This document shows, in pieces, positions 35,124 to 43,744 of a DNA stretch of 64,000 bases. Numbering within the stretch: position 1 is the stretch's first letter; every line of letters begins with the position of its first letter. This stretch comes from Bacterioplanoides sp. SCSIO 12839 (GTDB lineage Bacteria; Pseudomonadota; Gammaproteobacteria; Pseudomonadales; Oceanobacteraceae): the NCBI RefSeq assembly GCF_024397975.1, contig NZ_CP073745.1, forward strand, positions 2,692,501-2,756,500. The letters are read 5' to 3'. The position numbers and the translations under genes are program-made. The notes under the pieces are model-generated. The model had not been told where the DNA came from and made no database searches. It saw nothing but the letters and a program-made list of their open reading frames with translations.

Positions 35124-36440
35124 ATGTCTGAACAATTTCAAGCTCACCAGCTCACTCTAACCGAAGCCATTAGCCAAAATGGCAGCGCCTTTGCTGACTT
35201 AAATACAGCCGGTCGAGCTGCGTTTGAGCAAGCGGTGATTCCGAACCGCAAACACGAAGCGTGGAAATATACCTCCCTGCGCCATTTAACCGAAGGTGTT
35301 TATGGCAATGTGGCAAGCAGCCATAGCGCCGCAGGCTTAGACGGTATCGCAACTATTCCTGCACTGGGTAGCCAGCGCCTGGTATTTGTTAATGGTGTTT
35401 TATCAGAAGAATTATCCAGCAACGAAGCGCTGGAAAACCTGACGTTATTCAGCCAGGCCAATGATGACCAAAAAGCGTTAATTGCCGATAAGCTCGACAC
35501 CATTGTTGCCGGTCAGAATCGTCATTTATTTAACGAACTCAATAACGCGCAATTAACCGACGGCGTATTTCTGCACATCGGTAAAAATGTTCAGCAAGAA
35601 CAAGCCATTCAGGTTAGCTGGTTAACCACTAAGCAAGACGATAACTTCAGCGTGAATGCGCGTTTATTGGTTGTGGTTGAACAAGGTGCCAATGCCACGC
35701 TGGTTGAGCATTATGCATCTGCTGACGCCGAACAAAACAGCTTCACTAATGCCGTAACTGAAATTGCCATTGGTGCTAACGCCAAGCTTCAACACTACCG
35801 CCTGAATATGTCTCAGGAAGATGCGTTGCATATTGGTGCAACCCATGTCGACCTGGAGCGTGATGCACAATATCACTCATTCCATTTAGGCCTAGGCAGC
35901 AAGCTGACCCGTAACGATATTGTGGTTAACCACAACGGTGGCGGCTCTCATGTGGAAATGAGCGGTGTGTATGTTCCGCAGAACAAACAACTGGTGGATT
36001 TCCACACCTGCATCGAACACAAGGTGCCACGTTGCACCACTAACGAAGTGTTCCGCGGCATTATGAACGACAGCGCTAAAGCGGTATTTAATGGTCGCAT
36101 CCATATTCATCCGGATGCCCAGAAAACTCTAGCGGAAATGAGCAACAAAAACTTGTTGTTAACCAACGAAGCGGAAATTAATACCAAGCCTGAGCTGGAA
36201 ATTTACGCCGACGACGTACAGTGTGCTCACGGTGCCACCGTTGCTCAGCTGGAAGAAAAAGCGCTGTTTTATATGCAAAGCCGTGGTATTTCCAAACGCG
36301 AAGCAGAAGTCATGCTGAGCTTTGGATTTATTAACGAATTATTAGAAGCATTACCGGACGAAGCCATCGGCAATTATTTACGTCCGATTCTGGCGCACCG
36401 TTTTGGTCGTGAGCAATCACTGACTCGCCATATTGCTTAA
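35124..36440 (+). CDS. sufD: Fe-S assembly scaffold protein SufD
   Basis: The 438-residue SufD shows NRKHEAWKYTSLRHL at the N-terminus and the conserved C-terminal block SGVYVPQNKQLVDFHTCIEHKVPRC, VFNGRIHIHPDAQKT and CAHGATVAQLEEKALFYMQSRGI. It pairs with SufB in the scaffold and helps iron entry. GGAGCGG precedes the ATG, ten bases after the sufC stop, so the genes are co-translated. Confidence 0.95.
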   Translation: MSEQFQAHQLTLTEAISQNGSAFADLNTAGRAAFEQAVIPNRKHEAWKYTSLRHLTEGVYGNVASSHSAAGLDGIATIPALGSQRLVFVNGVLSEELSSNEALENLTLFSQANDDQKALIADKLDTIVAGQNRHLFNELNNAQLTDGVFLHIGKNVQQEQAIQVSWLTTKQDDNFSVNARLLVVVEQGANATLVEHYASADAEQNSFTNAVTEIAIGANAKLQHYRLNMSQEDALHIGATHVDLERDAQYHSFHLGLGSKLTRNDIVVNHNGGGSHVEMSGVYVPQNKQLVDFHTCIEHKVPRCTTNEVFRGIMNDSAKAVFNGRIHIHPDAQKTLAEMSNKNLLLTNEAEINTKPELEIYADDVQCAHGATVAQLEEKALFYMQSRGISKREAEVMLSFGFINELLEALPDEAIGNYLRPILAHRFGREQSLTRHIA

Positions 36441-36498
36441 TGCGCTCGTTTGATGCGCCCACCCAATAGAGAAACAGCCGAGAGAACAGGTAAACAGA

Positions 36499-37719
36499 AT
36501 GACCGACCTGATTAACCAGATTCGCAACGACTTTCCGGCACTTCATCAGGAAGTAAACGGTAAGCCGCTGGTGTATCTCGACAATGGTGCCACCACGCAT
36601 AAACCCAATGCCGTGATTGACGCCATCAGCGATTATTACCGCACCGATAACTCCAACGTTCACCGTGGTGCACACACCTTAAGTGACCGTGCGACCCAGC
36701 GTTTTGAAGATGCGCGCAAAACCGTACAGGCATTTTTAAATGCCGCTAAAGCGGAAGAAATTGTCTGGACCCGTGGTACCACCGAATCCATCAATATCGT
36801 TGCTAATACCTGGGCGCGCCAGAACGTCAAAGCCGGTGACCAGATCCTGGTAACCGCAATGGAGCACCACTCCAATATCGTGCCTTGGCAAATGTTGTGC
36901 GAACAAACCGGTGCTGAGCTGATTCCGATTCCGGTCTCTGCTGCTGGTGAGCTGGATATGGCCGCTTTCGCTGAATTACTGAACGAACGGGTAAAACTGG
37001 TGTCTGTTGTTCATGTCTCTAACGCCTTGGGTACCATTAACCCGGTGGCTGAGATTATTGAAAAGGCCCATGCTGTTGGCGCCAAAGTCTTGTTGGACGG
37101 CGCTCAGGCGGTGGCTCACTGGGATATTGATGTACAGGCGCTGGACGCTGATTTTTACGCCTTCTCCGGTCATAAGCTGTTTGGCCCAACCGGCATTGGT
37201 GTGTTGTACGGCAAAGAAGCGTTGTTGAATGCCATGCCTCCGTATCAGGGTGGCGGCGAAATGATCGAACACGTCAGTTTCGGCAAAACCACCTACAACA
37301 GCCTGCCGTATAAGTTTGAAGCTGGTACACCAAATATTGCTGGAGCTATTGGTTTGGCAGCGGCGATTGAGTACCTCAACGGCTTGGATCGTGTGGCACT
37401 GGCTGCTCATGAAGATACCTTGTTAGCTCGTTCGGTAGAGCTGGCCGAGCAACTGGGCGGCATTCAAGCGGTTGGAACGGCGGCAAACAAAGCCAGCGTG
37501 TTCAGCTTTCTACTGGAAGGTGCACACCCGGCGGATGTTGGCACCCTGCTCGACCAGCAAGGTATTGCGGTACGGACTGGCCACCACTGTGCGATGCCAA
37601 TTATGGATCAGTTCTGTATTCCAGGCACTGTACGTGCTTCCTACACTTTCTATAACACCCTGGAAGACGTAGAAACACTGTTCCGCGGCTTGGAAAAAGC
37701 CAAAATGTTCTTATTGTAA
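36499..37719 (+). CDS. sufS: Cysteine desulfurase SufS
   Basis: This is a 406-residue PLP enzyme of the group II desulfurases. It has YLDNGATTHKP near the N-terminus, HHSNIVPWQ, the PLP lysine in FSGHKLFGPTGIG, and the persulfide cysteine in RTGHHCAMP near residue 364. It removes sulfur from cysteine and hands it to the scaffold. The usual activator SufE is not encoded next to it in this window. Confidence 0.95.
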   Translation: MTDLINQIRNDFPALHQEVNGKPLVYLDNGATTHKPNAVIDAISDYYRTDNSNVHRGAHTLSDRATQRFEDARKTVQAFLNAAKAEEIVWTRGTTESINIVANTWARQNVKAGDQILVTAMEHHSNIVPWQMLCEQTGAELIPIPVSAAGELDMAAFAELLNERVKLVSVVHVSNALGTINPVAEIIEKAHAVGAKVLLDGAQAVAHWDIDVQALDADFYAFSGHKLFGPTGIGVLYGKEALLNAMPPYQGGGEMIEHVSFGKTTYNSLPYKFEAGTPNIAGAIGLAAAIEYLNGLDRVALAAHEDTLLARSVELAEQLGGIQAVGTAANKASVFSFLLEGAHPADVGTLLDQQGIAVRTGHHCAMPIMDQFCIPGTVRASYTFYNTLEDVETLFRGLEKAKMFLL

Positions 37720-37739
37720 GAGCAAAGGAGGAGATACTA

Positions 37740-38111
37740 ATGACGATTGAAACCTTCGATCCAGCCAGTGTTACCACAGAGACGCCGCAAGTCAGCATGA
37801 CTGATGCGGCCATCAAACATGTGCGTAAACAACTGGAGAAAAACACCGAGATGGCAGGTATTCGCCTTGGTGTGAAGAAGAGCGGTTGTTCGGGCTTTAA
37901 GTACGACATTGAATTTGTGGAAGCGGCTCAGGATGGCGATATTGCCATTCAGGCCGCCAATGACGTGACGTTATATGTCGCAGGTGATGCCGCTAACTTT
38001 GTGAAAGGTACTGAGATCGACTTCAGCAAAGAAGGCCTGAACTCCACCATCAAGTTCAACAACCCCAATGCCAAAGACTTGTGCGGCTGCGGTGAGTCGT
38101 TCTCGGTTTAA
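37740..38111 (+). CDS. sufA: A-type Fe-S carrier protein SufA
   Basis: This 123-residue HesB/IscA-fold protein has the three cluster ligands: Cys in SGCSGFKY and the CGCG pair near the C-terminus. It carries clusters from the scaffold to target proteins. It is the last gene of the operon (AAAGGAGG before the ATG), followed by a terminator. IscA-type paralogues look similar, but its operon position supports SufA. Confidence 0.9.
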   Translation: MTIETFDPASVTTETPQVSMTDAAIKHVRKQLEKNTEMAGIRLGVKKSGCSGFKYDIEFVEAAQDGDIAIQAANDVTLYVAGDAANFVKGTEIDFSKEGLNSTIKFNNPNAKDLCGCGESFSV

Positions 38112-38168
38112 GCTCGTCAGAGCTTGACTCTAACTCCCGCACTCTGCATGGTAGCCAAGTGAAACATT

Positions 38169-38206
38169 AAAAAAGGCTGATATTCTCAAAAATATCAGCC
38201 TTTTTT
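38169..38206 (+). terminator. Terminator of the suf operon
   Basis: A6-GGCTGATATT (38169-38184) pairs with AATATCAGCC-T6 (38191-38206) over a 6-base loop, about 60 bases after sufA. Confidence 0.92.
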
Positions 38207-38280
38207 GTGGCTCTTCGGCCAACTCTACCGCAGGAAAGACACTCTGAGTTAACTTATTGAAAAGCCTAGTGAAAAAATAG

Positions 38281-38308
38281 TTGACGACTCAGAAGATCGT
38301 GGCATAAT
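38281..38308 (+). promoter_or_regulatory. tRNA-Met promoter
   Basis: TTGACG (38281-38286) and CATAAT (38303-38308, overlapping ATAATA) have a 16-17 base spacer. They are followed by a GC-rich ACGCGCC discriminator typical of stringently controlled stable-RNA promoters, about 50 bases before the tRNA. Confidence 0.7.
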
Positions 38309-38360
38309 ACGCGCCACTTGAGACGGCAAGGTCATTATCTTTCTTCTCAATGTATGAAGT

Positions 38361-38437
38361 GGCTATGTAGCTCAGCTGGTTAGAGCACAGCATTCATAAT
38401 GCTGGGGTCGGCAGTTCAAGTCTGCCCATAGCTACCA
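38361..38437 (+). tRNA. tRNA-Met (anticodon CAT, elongator type)
   Basis: The 77-base sequence folds as a full cloverleaf. The acceptor stem is GGCTATG/CATAGCT (a G-U first pair), and the D arm has GCTC/GAGC. The anticodon arm is CAGCA/TGCTG with loop TTCATAA (anticodon CAT), and the T arm GGCAG/CTGCC has loop TTCAAGT. The genome encodes CCA. The body matches elongator tRNA-Met more than initiator (no GGG/CCC anticodon stem). Ile2 with lysidine is the alternative but has a different variable region. Confidence 0.93.
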
Positions 38438-38445
38438 CTTATTTT

Positions 38446-38481
38446 AAAAACCCGCTTAGTGAAAACTAAGCGGGTTTTTTT
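38446..38481 (+). terminator. tRNA terminator
   Basis: AAAAACCCGCTTAGT, loop GAAA, ACTAAGCGGG and T7 lie just after the tRNA. Confidence 0.92.
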
Positions 38482-38650
38482 ATACATAAAAATAACGTCA
38501 GACAATGTTCTCTTGTCACTGATTGCTAATAAGTTAAATTATAACGATCCTCAATAGAGTCGTGGCGGCCATTGAAATCTACATACCAGCAATGAACTCA
38601 AAGCTACAGCCATGTAAGATTCACTTACGGTTTTTAAATTAGGAAATTCT

Positions 38651-39679
38651 GTGTCGGGCTCAATGCGTATCACCATACTGATGCCAATCCTAAATCACAT
38701 GCGTCAATCAGACACCACTGGTAGCCCATGGCATGGTCAGGTATTAACCACATTAGGTGTCAATGAAGAGCAGCTGCGCAATCCCAATATCAGGCTCCCG
38801 ATAGAGAAAGTCGATCATTTACTTGAACTCGTCAAGAAAGCGACAAAGCAACCACAGCTGGGACTAATCGCTGGGCAAGGATTTGAGTTAAAGAACTATG
38901 GTCTGCTCGGTTTTATGCTGAGTTATTGCGATACCTTTGCCGAAGTGGCGGATCTGTCTACCCGTTATTATCGTTATTTATCCTCGGATAAAGCACCAGT
39001 CATTGAACAAAAAAATGGCCTGGTGATTGCCCGTCACCAGATCAGTCCGGGACAACCCGATGAAGAACGTACACGGGCTGAATTATTTGTCAGCGCTATT
39101 TTGCAAAGTGCGAGAATTTTATGCAGTCAGCCCATTCCATTACGGTCACTGAAATTTCAGTTTTCTGAACCAGTATACAGTGAGCTGTACAGCCAATATT
39201 TTCCGGACACACACGTCAGCTTTAACCACAGCCATACCGAATTAATCTTTGACGAATCCTGCCTGGAAGTTCGGCTGGACTTTCCAGACCAGGCGATGAA
39301 GTCTGCAATCCGGCAACAACTGGATGACGTGATTCATAAAGAACAAGCCAGTGGTTATATTCAGCAAGTGAGTAATATCCTGACTCAACAGGATCAGGGC
39401 TTCGCCTTTAATCTCACCTTAAACGAGGTGGCGTCCCTGCTGAATATCAGCGGGAAAACCCTATCGCGGCGATTACAACAGGAAGGCACCCGTTTTAAAC
39501 AATTACATGAGCAGGTGCGCCATCAGTTTGCGATCAAGCTGCTGAATGATAAACAAAATAAAATTGATCATATTGCTTTGGAGCTGGGGTACGCCGATCG
39601 CTCATCGTTTGACCGATCTTTCAGCCGCCGGGAAGGTATTTCCCCGGCCGCTTTTCGGACTGATATACAGACAGATTAA
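38651..39679 (+). CDS. AraC-family transcriptional regulator (OruR/ArgR-like layout)
   Basis: The 342-residue protein has an N-terminal arabinose-binding-domain-type region (LPIEKVDHLLELVKKATKQPQLGL ... YGLLGFMLSYCDTFAEVADL). A C-terminal double helix-turn-helix follows (LTLNEVASLLNISGKTLSRRLQ and IDHIALELGYADRSSFDRSF). It starts at a GTG with AGGAA six bases upstream. It converges with the MpaB-type oxygenase gene and overlaps its stop by four bases. The ligand cannot be inferred. Confidence 0.85.
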   Translation: MSGSMRITILMPILNHMRQSDTTGSPWHGQVLTTLGVNEEQLRNPNIRLPIEKVDHLLELVKKATKQPQLGLIAGQGFELKNYGLLGFMLSYCDTFAEVADLSTRYYRYLSSDKAPVIEQKNGLVIARHQISPGQPDEERTRAELFVSAILQSARILCSQPIPLRSLKFQFSEPVYSELYSQYFPDTHVSFNHSHTELIFDESCLEVRLDFPDQAMKSAIRQQLDDVIHKEQASGYIQQVSNILTQQDQGFAFNLTLNEVASLLNISGKTLSRRLQQEGTRFKQLHEQVRHQFAIKLLNDKQNKIDHIALELGYADRSSFDRSFSRREGISPAAFRTDIQTD

Positions 39680-41112
39680 GAGTCTGCACCTTTCAGATCT
39701 TTAGTGGTGGAGTTGTCATGACCATCGTAGGTCATTTTAACTTCGTCACTGCCCTCTCGCTTCATCAGCCTGGCAACAAAAGAAACGAACTTCTTATTGC
39801 TGAATTCCCGATGCTTCTGACGGCGGCGCTTCATCCGTTGCTCATAAAACGGAATCAGTTTATCCAGTATCAGATAGCCACGACGCACTTCCCGCATCAG
39901 CACAAACAATGGCACAGCCCAAAACGCTTGCTGTGGCATCCCAGGCATATCGCGGAAAATGTCGTTGCCGTACGCCCAACGATTAATGCCATTTAAGAAA
40001 CCCCGACTGAGTGGATTCATCAAGGCTAACAACCTGGAACTCTGTCGCTTAGCAATTAAATCCGGAATACCAAAATAAAATGCCTGGTTCAGTTTTTCAG
40101 TAAAGGGCGTTTGGCCTTCACACATCGCCAGAGAATGGTCAACGTAGAGGTAACATTCATCCAGGTCCTTTGGTAACACATCAATGCCAGTACCATTAAT
40201 GTAAGAAATCACCCGAGCCAGTTCACAGCAGTTTTCATAATCTTCACGGCTGTATTTCGCCCCCATTGACGCACTGAACTTCAGGCAATACAAGGTGAAC
40301 ATAAAGCCGCCATTGGCACCAATATGATCGGACATCGGGTGACCACGCTCAGCAAAGTCGATTAAATCTTTGTTATCCGATTTAATCACCTGATTACGAA
40401 TCAGAGAGTGCATCAGACGCACGCGAGCACCGGTTTTAAAACTTTGGCTGAAACGCTGAAATACATCCGCAGAAGACACATCTCCCACGACATACGAACT
40501 GGTTTCAACAAACCGGCTTAATGAGTTTTCAACATTAAAAAAGCGCCCGGTTGAACCGACCATACGCGATACCGGGCCCATGGTACTGGATACCCAGATC
40601 AGGCTGGTGTTCGCCATGTAATGCATCAGTGGTGACATATTCGCGAGTAGGTCGGCACCTTTCTGGGCTTTGTCCAGGTCGAATAACTGTGGGATAGCAT
40701 CTATTTGAGCGAAAAATTCTTTCAGAATATCCGGAGCATCCGCGACCGAGTTAATGCCGTTTTCCAACGCTTGTTCGAACAACTTACGGCCCTGATTATT
40801 AGGCTGCTGACGCATCCAGAGTGCCAGTTGGTCACTGGTGTAATCACCTTCCCACTCAGCATCCATCCAGCGCCTGGTCACCGGAAACGCATCAAACTCG
40901 GCAGCCGACATTTTCATCTGATAATCACAATCCGCGAACATCATACGACGATAACCCTCGTACGTTGTACTGTACTGAGCACTGATCGCTGGTGCTGGTC
41001 GCAGCGGTTTATCCGGGTTCTGACAGCGATAAAAGTGATGTGGGTGTTGTGCCATTTCAGGATTTATTGAGGCAGCTGGTGCTGTGTTTGATGGAGAAGT
41101 GGTTGTTTGCAT
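39676..41112 (-). CDS. MpaB-family oxygenase (DUF2236, rubber-oxygenase-like)
   Basis: This 478-residue protein has the DUF2236/latex-clearing-protein type core, with TGARVRLMHSLIRNQV and the GFMFTLYCLKFSASMG region. Members are b-type haem proteins that include oxygenases cleaving polyisoprene and MpaB. The C-terminal end is highly basic (YEQRMKRRRQKHREF). No signal peptide is visible, so it is probably cytoplasmic or membrane-associated. The substrate is unknown. The adjacent AraC-type gene may regulate it. Confidence 0.7.
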   Translation of the reverse strand: MQTTTSPSNTAPAASINPEMAQHPHHFYRCQNPDKPLRPAPAISAQYSTTYEGYRRMMFADCDYQMKMSAAEFDAFPVTRRWMDAEWEGDYTSDQLALWMRQQPNNQGRKLFEQALENGINSVADAPDILKEFFAQIDAIPQLFDLDKAQKGADLLANMSPLMHYMANTSLIWVSSTMGPVSRMVGSTGRFFNVENSLSRFVETSSYVVGDVSSADVFQRFSQSFKTGARVRLMHSLIRNQVIKSDNKDLIDFAERGHPMSDHIGANGGFMFTLYCLKFSASMGAKYSREDYENCCELARVISYINGTGIDVLPKDLDECYLYVDHSLAMCEGQTPFTEKLNQAFYFGIPDLIAKRQSSRLLALMNPLSRGFLNGINRWAYGNDIFRDMPGMPQQAFWAVPLFVLMREVRRGYLILDKLIPFYEQRMKRRRQKHREFSNKKFVSFVARLMKREGSDEVKMTYDGHDNSTTKDLKGADS

Positions 41113-41225
41113 GGCTATTATTCTTATCAGGATAAAGCCAGGTATTGTGCAAAAGCGGGGAAACAGGAGCTATGTGTCAGACAGACAGTAAGTTGTTCTG
41201 AGCGGACAACTCATCAATCAATCGG

Positions 41226-41690
41226 CTAAACCGGGTAGAAAGGAAACGTTTTTTTGAAGTCAGCCAAATCAAACTCTTCCTGAACATGCTCAGTAAACTC
41301 ATTGCGCCGAACCCGGCGACTATCAACTCCCTGGTATTTCAGCAGTGCAAGGCATTCCAGGCATAAATCATCCTCTGCATTAGCTTCTGTCCCGGTAACA
41401 ACACTCACCTGACGGTGACGTAACTGCTGAACCGTTTGGCAATAAGCCAGGTGATATTTTTGTTCATGACCCAGCCAAATGCGGGAGTTTTTATACGCCA
41501 GTGTTTTATCTTTTAAGGCACGTAATTCGGCGGCATTGATAGAGAAGTGGCCTTCTTCCAATGCTTCTCGCTCGGAATACGTCAGCTGTTTTTGCGGATC
41601 AAAAAGTTCAAATTCTCCCAGCTGTTTAGCTCCCATTTTCTGGCGCAAAGCATTCAGGTCAGCATCGTCGAGAAAATCCGGCAGCTTCAT
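41226..41690 (-). CDS. Small protein of a Zorya-like locus, possible zinc site
   Basis: This is a 154-residue protein of no named family known to me. It contains H80-x3-C84 (KYHLAYCQTVQQLR) and C110-x2-C113 (DDLCLECLALLKYQG), a spacing that could bind one zinc ion, and an acidic C-terminal end (EEFDLADFKKTFPFYP). Its ATG overlaps the stop of the ZorB-like gene as ATGA, so it is coupled to the two stator genes. It takes the place occupied by ZorC/D or ZorE in known Zorya operons but has no helicase or HNH motif. Function unknown. Confidence 0.72.
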   Translation of the reverse strand: MKLPDFLDDADLNALRQKMGAKQLGEFELFDPQKQLTYSEREALEEGHFSINAAELRALKDKTLAYKNSRIWLGHEQKYHLAYCQTVQQLRHRQVSVVTGTEANAEDDLCLECLALLKYQGVDSRRVRRNEFTEHVQEEFDLADFKKTFPFYPV

Positions 41691-42394
41691 AAAACTTTCT
41701 CTAAAATGGTGGCAATTCGGCTATCCGCATCGGTTCTTACACGGAATTCCACACGACGAGAGCCCTCTTCATTCTCGACACCGCTTTCAGAGCGTACCAC
41801 TTTGGCAGACGATAAACCGTTGGCGGTTAAATGTGTTTTTAACCAGTCTTTATTGGTGGCCACATTATTCAACCCGAGTACATAACCCAACGTGGTACGA
41901 GTACGTTCCTGAGATAAATCCATATTCCGAATATAAGCATCATCATCACTCGCCGCTCCTGACCAGGCACTGGAGGTATGCCCTTCAATCCGCACTTCAA
42001 GAATATCGTCACGGTATTTCGGCTGAGTAATAATATTTACATAACGGGGAAAGAAATCGGCCAGAATATCGGCAAATTCCGGTTTTAATTCGGCTTTACC
42101 CTGATCGAACAACACATCCGTATTGTTAAACCGAAACGCCAGATCTTTGTCCAGTTCTGCACCCCAGCGTTGCATATCCGGAGCAAATTCATTATTCAGA
42201 TCATCGTACAACTGAGTACGCAGGTGATCGTAGAGAATGGCAATATCGCGAATTTTATTACGCTCGGTTTCAACGTTCACCATAAACACAATGGAAATCA
42301 GCATAAACACCATCATCAGACCTGCCATTAAATCCGATACTGCAACCCAATGGCCTTCCTGTTCTTTTAACTGCTCCAGTTCATTTTCATTCAT
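41687..42394 (-). CDS. ZorB-like OmpA/MotB-domain stator subunit
   Basis: This 235-residue protein has one N-terminal membrane helix (residues about 17-40) containing an aspartate near its start (VSDLMAGLMMVF, D21), the expected proton-carrying residue of MotB and ZorB. A periplasmic linker and an OmpA-like peptidoglycan-binding domain follow, with LFDQGKAELKPEF and VRIEGHTSSAW. It should anchor the ZorA-like ring to the cell wall. It begins 10 bases after the ZorA-like stop. Confidence 0.8.
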   Translation of the reverse strand: MNENELEQLKEQEGHWVAVSDLMAGLMMVFMLISIVFMVNVETERNKIRDIAILYDHLRTQLYDDLNNEFAPDMQRWGAELDKDLAFRFNNTDVLFDQGKAELKPEFADILADFFPRYVNIITQPKYRDDILEVRIEGHTSSAWSGAASDDDAYIRNMDLSQERTRTTLGYVLGLNNVATNKDWLKTHLTANGLSSAKVVRSESGVENEEGSRRVEFRVRTDADSRIATILEKVL

Positions 42395-42404
42395 CGGCAG
42401 CTAC

Positions 42405-43655
42405 TCAATCATGCTCAGTTTCAGCGACAGATTCGGCTACTTTAACCAGCTGCTGTAAACGTTTCGTCAGCGGCGTGTAGTCACTCACAAACTTCTCAGA
42501 TAAAGCCGTCAGTTGCATACCAAAGGACTTCAGTGCCTTATTCAGCTCTTCTTCCATGCTTTCATCTAGCGCCACAACCTGACGCTCAACCCGCTCACCG
42601 AGACGCTGCAATTGCTGCAGACTATGATGCTGTTGTTCTTGCAGGCGTTCGTTACTGGCTTGCAGTTGCTGTTCTAGCTGCTGCTCAACACCACGCTGCA
42701 TTGCTCCTAATTGCTCAACCGCCCAGCGTTGCTGGGACTGCACAGCTTCTGACATGCCCTGCGTCAATGCCACCACCCGCTCTTCCAACTTCGGCAAACC
42801 ATCAGCAGCATGATTCACCAGGTCAGCCAGTGAACCCAGTTGTGATTGCAGGTTCTGGCGTTGTGCCTCCAGGCCATTCAGGAGATCCTGCAGCGATTCA
42901 GAAATGCCATTAAAGGCGTTGGCATGTTTCACCATGTATTCAAACGCATGGCTGGCTTCTTTCATTGAGCCGGATGTTCGCTCCTGCTCGGTAATCAGCT
43001 GTTGTAACTGATCCCGATAGTTATTCTGCCAATCCAGCATTTTGCCAACGCTTTCATTCAGGCGTTTAAAGTTATCACCATATTGCTCGTTAATACGGGT
43101 ATTAAAGTCGCGCATAACGGTTTCGATCGCTTGTACCAACGCTTTGGCATTGGCTTCTGCCATGCGCTCCTGATAGCCATCCAGTGACGCAATAACCTGA
43201 TCCAGACGATCAACAACCTGTAGGTGATTACGGGTGAAGGTGCGCGGCAGAGCATCTTCTCGCTCAGCACTGAATTGATCCGCCAGATGTTTCAGTGAAC
43301 TGTCCAGGTCATCAATGGTCGCTACCCGGGTCTGTGTGACTTCCCGCCGACCAACCTGAGACATCGCGGCACGAATTTTTAACGTCAGCGCTCCCAACAG
43401 CCCCACAATGGACGACCAGAATGCAGTTTTTAAGCCGTCCATCAGTTTCGGCACACTGCCCTGAATATCAGCAGTATCAAAGTGCCATAAGCCCAGTGCG
43501 ACACCTAAAAACGTACCAAAGATGCCAATACTGGTCAGAATATTCGGGGCGATTTCAGCCGTACGATTGGAGTACCGGAAAATATGGAAGTACAGGGTCA
43601 GCACGACGATGACCGCCATCAGACCCAGTGTCCATCCAGAAAATTGCGCCATCAT
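42405..43655 (-). CDS. ZorA-like MotA/TolQ/ExbB-type proton channel with long helical tail
   Basis: The 416-residue protein has about three membrane helices in its first 100 residues, including NILTSIGIFGTFLGVALGL and LKTAFWSSIVGLLGAL, the MotA/ExbB channel signature. These are followed by about 300 residues of nearly continuous cytoplasmic helix with heptad-like Gln/Glu/Leu repeats. A long intracellular tail of this kind is characteristic of ZorA of the Zorya anti-phage system and not of flagellar MotA or ExbB. It is the first of three tightly linked genes. The start has two consecutive ATGs (43655, 43652). Confidence 0.8.
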   Translation of the reverse strand: MMAQFSGWTLGLMAVIVVLTLYFHIFRYSNRTAEIAPNILTSIGIFGTFLGVALGLWHFDTADIQGSVPKLMDGLKTAFWSSIVGLLGALTLKIRAAMSQVGRREVTQTRVATIDDLDSSLKHLADQFSAEREDALPRTFTRNHLQVVDRLDQVIASLDGYQERMAEANAKALVQAIETVMRDFNTRINEQYGDNFKRLNESVGKMLDWQNNYRDQLQQLITEQERTSGSMKEASHAFEYMVKHANAFNGISESLQDLLNGLEAQRQNLQSQLGSLADLVNHAADGLPKLEERVVALTQGMSEAVQSQQRWAVEQLGAMQRGVEQQLEQQLQASNERLQEQQHHSLQQLQRLGERVERQVVALDESMEEELNKALKSFGMQLTALSEKFVSDYTPLTKRLQQLVKVAESVAETEHD

Positions 43656-43744
43656 GTATCAAAGTCTCAAGCCAAAATGGGTTTATTACAAACCAGTCTA
43701 GTTCAGTATTTTTATTTCGCGTATTGGCTATATAAAGAAAGTGC

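Noticed and set aside
38361-38437. tRNA-Ile2 (lysidine-modified CAT) reading of the tRNA
   Set aside because: The acceptor and variable-arm sequence match elongator tRNA-Met better.
42405-43655. Flagellar MotA or ExbB/TolQ assignment
   Set aside because: Neither has the long helical cytoplasmic tail seen here, and no flagellar, TonB or Tol genes adjoin.
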